Shown in pieces: positions 55,040 through 63,801 of a stretch of 64,000 nt of DNA. Position 1 is the stretch's first letter, and each line of letters opens with the position of its first letter. Source of the DNA: Flagellimonas aequoris (GTDB lineage Bacteria > Bacteroidota > Bacteroidia > Flavobacteriales > Flavobacteriaceae); NCBI RefSeq assembly GCF_003584165.1, contig NZ_QXFJ01000023.1, positions 248,001-312,000 on the forward strand, read 5' to 3'. The translations under genes and the position numbers were made by a program. A model generated the notes under the pieces. It was not told where the DNA came from. It saw only the letters and a list, made by a program, of their open reading frames with translations, and did not search any database.

Positions 55040-55069
55040 ATTTTTATCTTTGCCCAAACCCCAAAGCCT

Positions 55070-55759
55070 TTGAAAACCGAAGAAGACTTTTTGAACGGTC
55101 AAATCATTTTGATCGACAAACCTTTGGAATGGACTTCATTCCAAGCCGTGAATGCCCTAAAATGGGCCATTCGGAAAAAATTCAACCTAAAGAAGTTGAA
55201 GATTGGGCATGCAGGCACCTTGGATCCATTGGCCACAGGTCTGTTGGTCATTTGCACGGGTAAATTCACCAAAAAAATTCCTGAACTGCAGGGACAAATC
55301 AAGGAATATACGGGCACTTTTACTCTGGGAGCCACCACTCCTTCCTATGATCTGGAAACCGATGTGGACCAAATTTTTCCAACGGAACATCTTACGGAAA
55401 CATCCATCCGAAATGTCCCCAACCAATTTTTGGGGCAAATAGAACAGGTACCTCCTGTGTTCTCCGCCTTGAAAAAGGATGGCAAACGTTTGTATGAACT
55501 GGCCAGAAAGGGAGAACAAGTGGAAGTGCAGGCCCGAAAAATAGAAATATTGGAATTTGAAATCACTAGAATCGACCTACCAGAAGTGGATTTTAGAGTG
55601 GTGTGCAGCAAGGGCACCTATATCAGGTCCTTAGCACATGATTTTGGAAAAGCATTGGGTTCAGGGGCCTATTTATCGGCCCTCCGAAGAACCAAAATAG
55701 GGGATTACAACGTAAATAATGCTACCACCCCCTTGGTTTTCAAGGAAGAGCTGGGGTAA
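55070..55759 (+). CDS. truB: tRNA pseudouridine-55 synthase
   Basis: A 229-residue enzyme that makes pseudouridine 55 in the T loop of tRNA. The catalytic Asp is D52 in KIGHAGTLDPLATGLL, and GTYIRSLAHDFGKALG is conserved. The start is TTG at 55070 and gives the usual N-terminus (KTEEDFLNGQIILIDKP). A TATCTTTG -7 box at 55045-55052 is 17 bases upstream. There is no C-terminal PUA domain, common in short forms. Confidence 0.95.
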   Translation: MKTEEDFLNGQIILIDKPLEWTSFQAVNALKWAIRKKFNLKKLKIGHAGTLDPLATGLLVICTGKFTKKIPELQGQIKEYTGTFTLGATTPSYDLETDVDQIFPTEHLTETSIRNVPNQFLGQIEQVPPVFSALKKDGKRLYELARKGEQVEVQARKIEILEFEITRIDLPEVDFRVVCSKGTYIRSLAHDFGKALGSGAYLSALRRTKIGDYNVNNATTPLVFKEELG

Positions 55760-55833
55760 AAGGCATCTTGCACTATTTTTGCTCGGATGCTGAGGATAAA
55801 ATATTTTTGGAAAAATGCGGTTATAGTTAGACC

Positions 55834-56553
55834 ATGAACCTGAACAGAAGCCAATTATCGCTTATTATCACCTTCTTCTCCATGTCCATCGTGGTTTTGT
55901 TGCTATTCAGCATCCACTTGGGGGGAATGAAGGAGGATGAATATGTTATTGAGATGAGCTTGGCCGACGAGGACATTGAAAAACTGATTCAGGAAGAGGA
56001 ACAAAAATTGGAGGAACTGGCGGCCAACAACGACCCCATCAAAAGTCATATGGCCTTCAACGAAACCGCTAAACCTACCATAGGCAATCCCGAGCCTCTT
56101 AAAACCCTGGAAGAACTTATGGAAGAAAGAGCCATGAACAGTGAGACCGGGGAACCTGGAGAGGATGCTGCTTTTTCAGACCAATTGAAAAAATTAAAGG
56201 CAGAGCGGGACGAGAAAAAACAAAAATTGGGCGAACGGGATGCCCAAAAAGAGGAATTCACCAACTACCTCAAGGAAAGGCGTACTTCCATATCCTTTTC
56301 TTTGGTAGACCGAAATTCTTATTACCTGCCTCCTCCCATCTACACCTGTATTGAAGGTGGCAAAGTGGTCATCAACATCAAAGTGGATGCCAACGGATAT
56401 GTGACCGAAGCTGATTTTAATGATAAAAGTTCCGGAACGAGCAATGGCTGTTTGGTGGACAACGCTATCAAGTATGCCCTTCAGGCCCGTTTCAGTGCCA
56501 GTTCCAAAAGCGAACAGATAGGCACGATCACTTACCTATTCCAAAGCAAGTAA
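55834..56553 (+). CDS. Membrane-anchored TonB-like protein
   Basis: A 239-residue protein with one N-terminal membrane helix (about 9-30), a charged helical region with coiled-coil character (about 45-155, rich in Glu and Lys) and a C-terminal TonB-like domain (about 175-239, GKVVINIKVDANGYVTEADF). It lacks the Pro-rich linker of TonB. It may carry force or connect the inner membrane to an outer partner; no ExbB/ExbD genes are near. Its last 18 bases overlap the convergent thioredoxin-like gene. Confidence 0.8.
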   Translation: MNLNRSQLSLIITFFSMSIVVLLLFSIHLGGMKEDEYVIEMSLADEDIEKLIQEEEQKLEELAANNDPIKSHMAFNETAKPTIGNPEPLKTLEELMEERAMNSETGEPGEDAAFSDQLKKLKAERDEKKQKLGERDAQKEEFTNYLKERRTSISFSLVDRNSYYLPPPIYTCIEGGKVVINIKVDANGYVTEADFNDKSSGTSNGCLVDNAIKYALQARFSASSKSEQIGTITYLFQSK

Positions 56554-57156
56554 TTCAAAAATTTCTTTTAGGGTGCTTTCTCCGCGGTCCTTATTGTACC
56601 ACACTTGGAGTTCCTGCTTGCAGGCATCGGTCAGTTTTCCATGTTCTATTTTACAGGTTTCGACCATTTCGGCGGCACCTTGCGGTCTTGGGCCCCATTC
56701 TCCCACAATTTCTTGGTTCTTACCATCCAACACAATCACTTTGGGAATGGATTGGGTTCCGTTGGTCAAAAATGCTTCCATGAGTTCTGGGTTCTCATCA
56801 CGCAAAACCACCTTTAGGGATATTTTTGAACTGGATTCAGCAATTTTGTTCACAACGGGCAAACTAGCGGCTGCATCACCACACCAGCTTTCGGTGATGG
56901 CCAAAAATATCAACTCCCTATCCAACTTGGATAATTTTTGAAGGGCTTCTTCCGGTAGCTTGAAGGTCTTGTCCCAGCGGCTCATGCGGCGGTCGTTCAG
57001 CTGTGTGAAATTTATCCGGGGTTCGGATTGCTCCTCTCCAGTTGTTTTTCCAGTTAGCGCATAATCATGGACCATATCCCGATATTGGGGGCAATCCATT
57101 CCATTCAAAATACTTTCCTGAACAAGTTCCAATCTGTTTTTCTCCAAAACCTCCAT
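56536..57156 (-). CDS. Thioredoxin-family protein with a single active-site Cys
   Basis: A 206-residue soluble thioredoxin-fold protein. The active region reads ITESWCGDAAASLPVVNKI, with Cys then Ala where the second Cys would be, and a cis-Pro loop at SIPKVIVL. It matches the thioredoxin-like family PF14595. The start at 57156 is chosen because a TACTTTTG -7 element lies just upstream (57169-57176); an ATG at 57195 and a TTG at 57222 would lie before it. Function is unknown. Confidence 0.8.
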   Translation of the reverse strand: MEVLEKNRLELVQESILNGMDCPQYRDMVHDYALTGKTTGEEQSEPRINFTQLNDRRMSRWDKTFKLPEEALQKLSKLDRELIFLAITESWCGDAAASLPVVNKIAESSSKISLKVVLRDENPELMEAFLTNGTQSIPKVIVLDGKNQEIVGEWGPRPQGAAEMVETCKIEHGKLTDACKQELQVWYNKDRGESTLKEIFELLALE

Positions 57157-57255
57157 AAAAATTTTTTTCAAAAGTAATTTGGGCAGGTTGCCCATTTGCT
57201 GACTTTTGTCATTGGTTGCCAATCAATCCCAATCCTTACAAGGCAGAATGGGTTT

Positions 57256-58671
57256 TTACAATGATTTTGGGTTAATGGCCAAACTCTTGAACAAGGTGGC
57301 CTTGGTCTTAAAAAATTTGTTCTCCATTTCGTTTTGCTTCAGATAGGCATCGATGAGCTTGCTCTCCCTAGAGTTGATGAGGAAAAGGGAACTTTCCCCA
57401 AAACTGAACTTTCTTTCCTCTGCGGCCAATAGCGTGGAATAATCCGTGACGATATCATCAATCAACTGGTTTTGTGCCACATAGGAATCCAGTTCCTTGT
57501 AAATGGCCGTAACCTTGTTCTGAATTTCTACCTGGGCATTGTCCCGTTCAAATTGGGCATCCTTCAACTTGAACTTGGCCAACTTTAGATCGCCCCGTTC
57601 CTTTCTCAAAAACAAAGGCAATTGAAAGGATAGACCTCCCTTATAGTTTTCCGTGATAAAGGAATTGAGATATTCTGGAGTATCGGTGATAAAATTGTAT
57701 TCCACGTCTAACTTCGGGAGTAATTTGTTCGTCTTCAATCGCTTGTCCACTTGCAATCCTTCGATCTTATACTCCAAGGAAACCAATTTGGGATGGCTGT
57801 CCAAGTCGAAACTGTCCAAGGGCACGCCCTGTATTTCCAAGGTGGAGTCCACGTCCAATGCCATATTTTCATCTGGCCTTACCCCTTCCTGTAGTTCCAC
57901 GGGAACATCCTCTATCCACAAGAAATTGGACAGTTCCAGGGATTTCTTCATCAGGTTTACTCTGGCCTGCTCAAATCCCAATGCACGATTACGAACAGCA
58001 ATTTTGGCCTCCACGGTATCGATCATGGCCTTATCACCTGCCAAGGCACTCTCACGAACCCCATTGAACCGGATTTCGGCATTCTCCAAAAAATCCCGGT
58101 ATACCTTGGCATCCTTATGGGCCTGGAGCCAATCGAAATAGGCCACAGATGCCCTGTAGAGTACTTCGTTTACTTGAAGGTCTTGCTCCGCTTTGGACTG
58201 CTCCCTAAAATACTTGGCTTTTCGCAAAGTGGCCATCCGTTCGTTGATCCAAAAGCCTTGGGCCAACGACATGGAAACTCCGGCACTGTACAAACCATCC
58301 TCGGGCAGTGTTTCATCTGGATTCAGGTAGTACCCCTCATTTTGTTGAAAATTTCCCTTCAACTCAATGCCAAACCAAGTAGGAATCTTGAACGTGGTGT
58401 TCAAACGGTCCCAATATTCGGTACCCTTAAACTCCTTTCGCTCATAATCCACTTCTATTTTTGGGTCGAAGCCTCCCCTGGCTTTCATCAGATTGGCCTG
58501 TCCCATGGCAATGTTCAGTTGCGCTTGTTTGGCCACGGGATGGTATTTTTTCACATAGCCCAAATATTCCTTGAAGCCCAACACCAACGAGTCTTGTTGG
58601 GCTTGGCCTTTAAAGGCAACCCACAAGAAAGCAACAAGGAATAAGCTGATTACCCTATTTCTTGGTAGCAT
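57256..58671 (-). CDS. TolC-family outer-membrane channel
   Basis: A 471-residue protein. The signal peptide (LPRNRVISLFLVAFLWVAFKGQA) fixes the ATG at 58671; upstream in-frame codons overlap the hlyD gene and lack a signal. The body has long coiled-coil helices with two TolC repeats (for example VARNRALGFEQARVNLMKKS). It forms the outer-membrane exit of the tetR-ABC-hlyD-tolC operon. Its start overlaps the hlyD stop by 17 bases. Confidence 0.88.
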   Translation of the reverse strand: MLPRNRVISLFLVAFLWVAFKGQAQQDSLVLGFKEYLGYVKKYHPVAKQAQLNIAMGQANLMKARGGFDPKIEVDYERKEFKGTEYWDRLNTTFKIPTWFGIELKGNFQQNEGYYLNPDETLPEDGLYSAGVSMSLAQGFWINERMATLRKAKYFREQSKAEQDLQVNEVLYRASVAYFDWLQAHKDAKVYRDFLENAEIRFNGVRESALAGDKAMIDTVEAKIAVRNRALGFEQARVNLMKKSLELSNFLWIEDVPVELQEGVRPDENMALDVDSTLEIQGVPLDSFDLDSHPKLVSLEYKIEGLQVDKRLKTNKLLPKLDVEYNFITDTPEYLNSFITENYKGGLSFQLPLFLRKERGDLKLAKFKLKDAQFERDNAQVEIQNKVTAIYKELDSYVAQNQLIDDIVTDYSTLLAAEERKFSFGESSLFLINSRESKLIDAYLKQNEMENKFFKTKATLFKSLAINPKSL

Positions 58672-60010
58672 CTGCACTGGTGTTTTGGGGTTGATAATAA
58701 TTGGGCGGGAAACCATTGAGTTGACGCCAGAGTTCATACCAAATCGGGACATCTTCTAAAAGTGCCATGGTATTGGCACCTGAACCTACTCGAATATCCT
58801 TTGGCCATGGGGCTTCTTCCTCATCAGGGGCCAATAGCATTCGGTATTTTCCGTTCGGGCTGATGAAGGTTTCAATCGCCACTATTTTTCCTCCGAAGGT
58901 CCCGTAGGAAACATTCGGCCACCCACTGAACACAATGGACGGCCAGCCATCGAACTGAATACGAACCTTTTCCCCAACATGGACCAAGGGAAGGTCTATG
59001 GGATCTACATAGGTTTCCACAGCGATATCATAATCCGCCGGCATAATACCCACCAATTGGGCTCCCTCTTTAAAGGTTTCCCCAATCCCGGATTGTATGG
59101 CCTTGTTGATATAGCCACTTTGTGGTGCCCGAATATAGAGTAGACTGTTCCGCATTTCGTAATTGGTGTACTCATTTTCCAACTTGGTCACCTGTGCCTC
59201 AGAATCAAATTGGTTGGACTGTGCCGTATACAGGTCGCTCTGTGCCTTGGAAATCTTATCAGTATATTCCGCTTGTACCCGATTGATTTCTACTTGGGCA
59301 TTAATGACGTCATTTTTACTGGTCAACAATTTGTTTTCCTGACTGATGAGCTTGGCTTGGGTCTCCTGAAGTTTTAGGCGTTTTTCTTCCACATCGGTAA
59401 CCGCTTTAAGGCCTTCACCCTGTAATTGGACCACCCGATCATACTGTCGCTGCGCAATGGCGATATTGGTTTTGGCCGCTTCCAAATCTATGCTGTCACT
59501 CTGCACCTTCAATTTGGATTGGATCAGCTTGTTCTTGGCCTGTTCCAGTTTTAATCCCCTTTCCTGAGTCAATGCGGTAATCTGGGTTCCCAAGGCCTTC
59601 ACCTTTTCTTGATAGGATGTAACCGCCATGGACTTGGACTTGATCTGCTGACCGGTACGTTCCACCAGATTGGGATCGAAATATTCACTCTTCACCTCGG
59701 AAATATGGAGGATCGTATCCCCTTTTTCCACATAATCACCTTCCCTTACGTACCACTTTTCAATACGGCCGGGAATAGGCGATTGAATGGTCTGGGGTCT
59801 CTGATCTGGGGTCAGGGTGGTCAAATATCCCTTACCGGAGATGTTCTGGGTCCAAGGCAAAAACAAAACAAAGAACATAATGATGGAAAACGCCGCCAAA
59901 AAACGGTTGAATTGTTTGTAATGCCTTTTGTGGAATACCTTTTTACCAGCTTTGTAGCCTGTAATGTCCACTTTTTCGTTCAACTTGCTATGTGAGGAAA
60001 TGTTCAGCAT
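58655..60010 (-). CDS. HlyD-family membrane-fusion protein
   Basis: A 451-residue periplasmic adaptor with one N-terminal membrane helix (about 37-57), a lipoyl-type half (PIPGRIEKWYVREGDYVEKGDTI), a long coiled coil (about 130-270) and the return half (IRAPQSGYINKAIQSGIGETF). It would link the inner-membrane ABC-like protein upstream with TolC downstream. The gap to the ABC gene is five bases. Confidence 0.9.
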   Translation of the reverse strand: MLNISSHSKLNEKVDITGYKAGKKVFHKRHYKQFNRFLAAFSIIMFFVLFLPWTQNISGKGYLTTLTPDQRPQTIQSPIPGRIEKWYVREGDYVEKGDTILHISEVKSEYFDPNLVERTGQQIKSKSMAVTSYQEKVKALGTQITALTQERGLKLEQAKNKLIQSKLKVQSDSIDLEAAKTNIAIAQRQYDRVVQLQGEGLKAVTDVEEKRLKLQETQAKLISQENKLLTSKNDVINAQVEINRVQAEYTDKISKAQSDLYTAQSNQFDSEAQVTKLENEYTNYEMRNSLLYIRAPQSGYINKAIQSGIGETFKEGAQLVGIMPADYDIAVETYVDPIDLPLVHVGEKVRIQFDGWPSIVFSGWPNVSYGTFGGKIVAIETFISPNGKYRMLLAPDEEEAPWPKDIRVGSGANTMALLEDVPIWYELWRQLNGFPPNYYQPQNTSADATKK

Positions 60011-60015
60011 AAATC

Positions 60016-61683
60016 TTAGTTTATATGGGTCAACCGACCGTTCTCCATTTTCACGACCTTCTTACATCGGCCGAGCCATTTTGGATTTTCGCTGACCACA
60101 ACCAGGGCCCAACCATTGGATGGGTCGGCAAGGAAATCCATTATCCGCTCGGTTTCTATTTCATCGAATTGGTCCAGTGGATCCTTAAGGATCATCAACT
60201 TTGGCCGAATGACAATGCTTCTGGCCAACACAATCTTTTTGGAAATAAAATCTGGAATCTTTTTGCCTTCGGGATACAGAATGGTCTTCAACCCAAGGGG
60301 TTGCTCCTTGACGAATTGGGTAAGTCCTACCTTTTCCAACGCCCAGTACACATCTTCCATGGGGATTTCCCTGTTTCCGAAGGTAACGTTGTCCAAAATG
60401 GTCCCTTCGAACGGATATTCCTCGGTAAGGGCATGGCCCAGCAAAGACCTGTATTCCCTGAGGTTAATACCTGAAATGGATACGTTGTTCACAAAAATGT
60501 TCCCTTGATTCGGTTCTATGATTCCCGCAATCAGACGTAGCAAGGTTGACCTTCCGGAGCCTTTGGGGCCTTTGATCAATATGCGTGCTCCTGGATCAAT
60601 GGTCAACGAAACATCATCAATGATTTTTTTGTCACGACCAGGCACCTTGTACACAATATTTTGAAGTTCCACGGAAAGGCCCTCTTTTCCTGCAAAGGGT
60701 GTTTCTCCGTCTAGAGGCTCCAATTCCTTGTCCACCACCTGACCCAATTTTTCCAATGAGGTGAGAAGGTCATAAAAGGTTTCCAATCCCATAATCATTT
60801 TCTCCACAGAGTTGATGACCAAAAGAATGATGATTTCTGCGGCCACAAACTGCCCTATGTTCATTTCTTGATCCAAAACCAATAGACCTCCGATCAATAA
60901 CAGTCCTGCCGTTACCAACACCTTAAATCCTATCATTTGGATGAACTGCAGCACCAACACCCTAAAATGGCTTTCCCTAGCATCGAGATAATCGGCGACC
61001 AAGGCATCATTTTTATTAATGGCCTGTGACGTTTTCCCCGACAGCTTAAAGCTGATGATGGATCGTGCTATCTCCTGCAGCCAATGGGCCACTTTGTATT
61101 TCATCTTGGATTCCTCCAAACTGGTGTCCAAACCACGTTGTGCCGTAAACTTGAACACAATGTAGATGAGCAGGACCAACAACAACCCATAAATGATGAA
61201 GAAGGGATGGTAAAAGGACAGCAACAAAAGGCCAAAAACAATCTGCAACAAAGCGGCCGGAAAATCGATAAGGACCTTGGACAACGATTTTTGGATGGTC
61301 AATGTATCAAAGAAACGATTGGCCAGCTCAGGAGGGTAATAGTTTTTAAGCTCGCTCATCTTGATCTTGGGAAACCTGTAGGCAAATTCAAAAGAAGCAC
61401 GGGTGAAAATCTTTTGTTGAAGGTTTTCAATGATCCGTATCTGCATCAACTGAAGGGTTCCTACAAATGCCACACCCAAGGTCACCAATACCACCAATAC
61501 CACCCATGAGGTACTGACCCTTGCACCCTGTATCAAATTAATGATGGCCTGGATTCCCAAAGGCAGGGAAAGGTTTACCAATCCGGCAAATATGGCATAG
61601 TAAAAAATTTGAAAGATGTCTTTTTTGTCCAGGGCAAGCAAGCCCATCAACCGCTGCCACGCGGTGAGAATGTTTTTAGCCAT
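60016..61683 (-). CDS. ABC transporter permease fused to a degenerate ATPase domain
   Basis: A 555-residue type I exporter with about six membrane helices (about 20-310) and a nucleotide-binding domain (about 330-555). The ATPase motifs are all altered: Walker A GPKGSGRST (Lys to Arg), signature region KIPDFISKKIVLARS in place of LSGGQ, Walker B LMILKDPLDQFD (LDEP to LKDP) and H-loop VVVSENPKWL (His to Glu). No peptidase domain is present. Overall fold and position between tetR and hlyD are typical of export operons. I use the ATG at 61683 (another at 61689); it overlaps tetR. Confidence 0.88.
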   Translation of the reverse strand: MAKNILTAWQRLMGLLALDKKDIFQIFYYAIFAGLVNLSLPLGIQAIINLIQGARVSTSWVVLVVLVTLGVAFVGTLQLMQIRIIENLQQKIFTRASFEFAYRFPKIKMSELKNYYPPELANRFFDTLTIQKSLSKVLIDFPAALLQIVFGLLLLSFYHPFFIIYGLLLVLLIYIVFKFTAQRGLDTSLEESKMKYKVAHWLQEIARSIISFKLSGKTSQAINKNDALVADYLDARESHFRVLVLQFIQMIGFKVLVTAGLLLIGGLLVLDQEMNIGQFVAAEIIILLVINSVEKMIMGLETFYDLLTSLEKLGQVVDKELEPLDGETPFAGKEGLSVELQNIVYKVPGRDKKIIDDVSLTIDPGARILIKGPKGSGRSTLLRLIAGIIEPNQGNIFVNNVSISGINLREYRSLLGHALTEEYPFEGTILDNVTFGNREIPMEDVYWALEKVGLTQFVKEQPLGLKTILYPEGKKIPDFISKKIVLARSIVIRPKLMILKDPLDQFDEIETERIMDFLADPSNGWALVVVSENPKWLGRCKKVVKMENGRLTHIN

Positions 61684-62362
61684 TAACATTTAGGTTTAGT
61701 GTGCGGAATATCAGATCCGTAAAAAAATGGGTCGGTGTAACGGTCTCGTTACAATTGGTAAGCATGGGAAAATGTTCTTTTAAAAAATATTGATGAAGGG
61801 TGCCTTCTAAAATAGTACTGGCCAAACTCAGAGGGTAGGCATAGGTTTTATCCACAGCCACGATCATCTCGCTCAAACGGCTCACCAATCGCTTGCATAC
61901 GATAAAATAACCGTTCTTATCCTCATCATTCAATTCCTTGACCAAATACGAATTGGAATACTCGTTGATGATGATCTTGTTCAGCACCACCTCGTTGATG
62001 TGTGAAAAAGCATTGTCCTCCTCCACATTTTGGGTCAGGACCTCAATGGCTTTGCTGAGTTTTTCCACAGGGTCCGAAATGCCATTGGTATCAAAGACCA
62101 TCCGGTATTCCATCCATCCCCAATACCATGAGGCTAGATAGAGCAATAATTTGTGTTTGTTCTCAAAATACCGGTATATGGAACTTTCATTGGAATTAAT
62201 CCTTGCCCCGAGCTTTTTGAAAGTGAAATGCTCAAACCCAATCTCATCGATCAACAATATACTTTCCTCCACAATTTTTTTCCCAAGGCTCGAAGATTCA
62301 GGGTCCTTGATGTACAACTTCTCGTTTATCCCAATCTTTAGGGTCTGCATCAACACATCCAT
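61676..62362 (-). CDS. TetR-family regulator
   Basis: A 228-residue regulator. The helix-turn-helix is FTFKKLGARINSNESSIYRY, and the C-terminal ligand domain is helical. It heads the operon with the ABC-like, hlyD and tolC genes and probably controls it. The ATG at 62362 is preferred (62350 is also possible); a GTG upstream lies over the promoter. It is divergent from tag. Confidence 0.88.
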   Translation of the reverse strand: MDVLMQTLKIGINEKLYIKDPESSSLGKKIVEESILLIDEIGFEHFTFKKLGARINSNESSIYRYFENKHKLLLYLASWYWGWMEYRMVFDTNGISDPVEKLSKAIEVLTQNVEEDNAFSHINEVVLNKIIINEYSNSYLVKELNDEDKNGYFIVCKRLVSRLSEMIVAVDKTYAYPLSLASTILEGTLHQYFLKEHFPMLTNCNETVTPTHFFTDLIFRTLNLNVNG

Positions 62363-62388
62363 TGGATTACTTTTAAAATAAATTCTCG

Positions 62389-62419
62389 CAAAAATAATAG
62401 TATTACTATCAATATTCAA
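62389..62419 (-). promoter_or_regulatory. Bacteroidota-type promoter of the tetR-ABC-hlyD-tolC operon
   Basis: On the minus strand: TTG (62419-62417), 20-base spacer, TATTTTTG (62396-62389). The leader before the ATG at 62362 is about 20 bases. Confidence 0.75.
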
Positions 62420-62481
62420 CACTTTAACTTTCGATTAACGATTTTCAATTTTCCCTTACTTTTGAACAAAACTGAAACCAA

Positions 62482-63045
62482 ATGGACAAACATAGATGCG
62501 GATGGTGTTTGGGAGACCCCCTTTATGAAGCATATCACGACACAGAATGGGGAGTACCTGTAAAGGACGACGAAACCCTTTTTGAATTTTTGATCTTGGA
62601 GACTTTTCAGGCAGGCTTAAGCTGGATCACCGTGTTGAGAAAACGCGAAAATTTCCGAGAGGCTTTTGATTATTTCGACTATAAAAAAATAGCTGGGTAC
62701 GATCAGGATAAAGTGGATGAACTTCTACAAAATCCTGGCATCATCAGAAACAAACTGAAAGTCCACGCCACCATTTCCAATGCACAGGCATTTATGGAAG
62801 TGCAAAGGGAATTTGGAAGCTTTAGTCAATATATCTGGGGGTTTGTAGATCACGAACCCATTCGAAACACTTTGGCCAACTATAAACATGCCCCGGCCAC
62901 CACGCCCCTTTCCGATGCCATTAGCAAAGACCTGAAAAAGCGAGGATTCAAATTTGTTGGCAGTACGGTCATCTATGCCCATATGCAGGCCACAGGAATG
63001 GTGAACGACCACGAAGTAAACTGTTTCAGGTATCTTGAAGTCTAG
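62482..63045 (+). CDS. tag: DNA-3-methyladenine glycosylase I
   Basis: A 187-residue base-excision repair enzyme that removes 3-methyladenine. The zinc-binding residues appear as Cys6, His19 (AYHDTEWG), His177 and Cys181 (NDHEVNCF), as in E. coli Tag. TFQAGLSWITVLRKRENF is the family signature. A TACTTTTG -7 element is at 62457-62464. It ends in CTAG shared with the convergent aat stop. An atl gene elsewhere in this window also deals with alkylated DNA. Confidence 0.95.
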   Translation: MDKHRCGWCLGDPLYEAYHDTEWGVPVKDDETLFEFLILETFQAGLSWITVLRKRENFREAFDYFDYKKIAGYDQDKVDELLQNPGIIRNKLKVHATISNAQAFMEVQREFGSFSQYIWGFVDHEPIRNTLANYKHAPATTPLSDAISKDLKKRGFKFVGSTVIYAHMQATGMVNDHEVNCFRYLEV

Positions 63046-63710
63046 TCTTTGGATCGCAGGATACCCATAAACTTTTTTCTAGGAATCAGTTCGGCCCCCA
63101 AGCTTTCCAAATGATCGGTATGCACTTGGCAATCGATAAGACCATAGCCTTTCCGCTCTAGTTCTTGGGCCATTTTGATGAAGGCAAACTTTGATGCATT
63201 CGGCCGTAGACTGAACATGCTTTCCCCACAGAACATATGTCCTAAGTCTACTCCATACAAACCCCCGACCAATTCGCCATTTTCCCAAACTTCATAGGAT
63301 TTGGCCCAACCTTCTTTGTGTAGGTTCGCGTAGGCTGATTTCATCTCCGGAGTGATCCAAGTACCATCCTGTCCGCTACGCTCCACCTTGCCACAGTGCT
63401 CCATCACTTTTTCAAAACAGGTGTTTTGGGTAAGCTCAAACGGATTGTCCCGCAACACCTTACGCATACTTTTGGAAATCTTGACCTTATTCGGAAACAA
63501 GACCATACGGGGATCGGGGCTCCACCAAAGAATGAGGGAATCATCATTGAACCAAGGAAATATGCCATTTTTATAGGCAAGCAGAAGCCGCTCCATGGAT
63601 AAATCCCCCCCAACAGCAAGCAGGCCATCTTCGTTGGCGGCCTCCACGGGTGGAAATTCCATCCTATTGTTCAAAAAATATAAGGGTAGTCCCTCTTCGA
63701 AGTCATCCAC
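63042..63710 (-). CDS. aat: Leucyl/phenylalanyl-tRNA--protein transferase
   Basis: A 222-residue enzyme that adds Leu or Phe to N-terminal Lys/Arg for N-degron degradation by ClpS-ClpAP. Signature parts are EDGLLAVGGDLSMERLLLAY, GIFPWF, WWSPDPRMVL and FCGESMFS. The start is unclear: no ATG precedes the conserved PLYFLNN; I chose the GTG at 63710, with a TTG at 63746 as alternative. A TATTTTTA near-match to the -7 element is at 63732-63725. Confidence 0.92.
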   Translation of the reverse strand: MDDFEEGLPLYFLNNRMEFPPVEAANEDGLLAVGGDLSMERLLLAYKNGIFPWFNDDSLILWWSPDPRMVLFPNKVKISKSMRKVLRDNPFELTQNTCFEKVMEHCGKVERSGQDGTWITPEMKSAYANLHKEGWAKSYEVWENGELVGGLYGVDLGHMFCGESMFSLRPNASKFAFIKMAQELERKGYGLIDCQVHTDHLESLGAELIPRKKFMGILRSKD

Positions 63711-63752
63711 GGCGCAATTTTTCTTAAAAATACACAATAGGGCCAAAAACAG

Positions 63753-63780
63753 GAAGATCTGGGCTTACACCCAGATCTTC
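63753..63780 (-). terminator. Terminator of the DUF3127 gene
   Basis: An 11-bp perfect stem (GAAGATCTGGG / CCCAGATCTTC) with a six-base loop; on the minus strand it is followed by CTGTTTTTGG. It lies 21 bases after the DUF3127 gene stop and directly before the aat region. Confidence 0.85.
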
Positions 63781-63801
63781 TATACCATTTAAAAAGATAT
63801 C

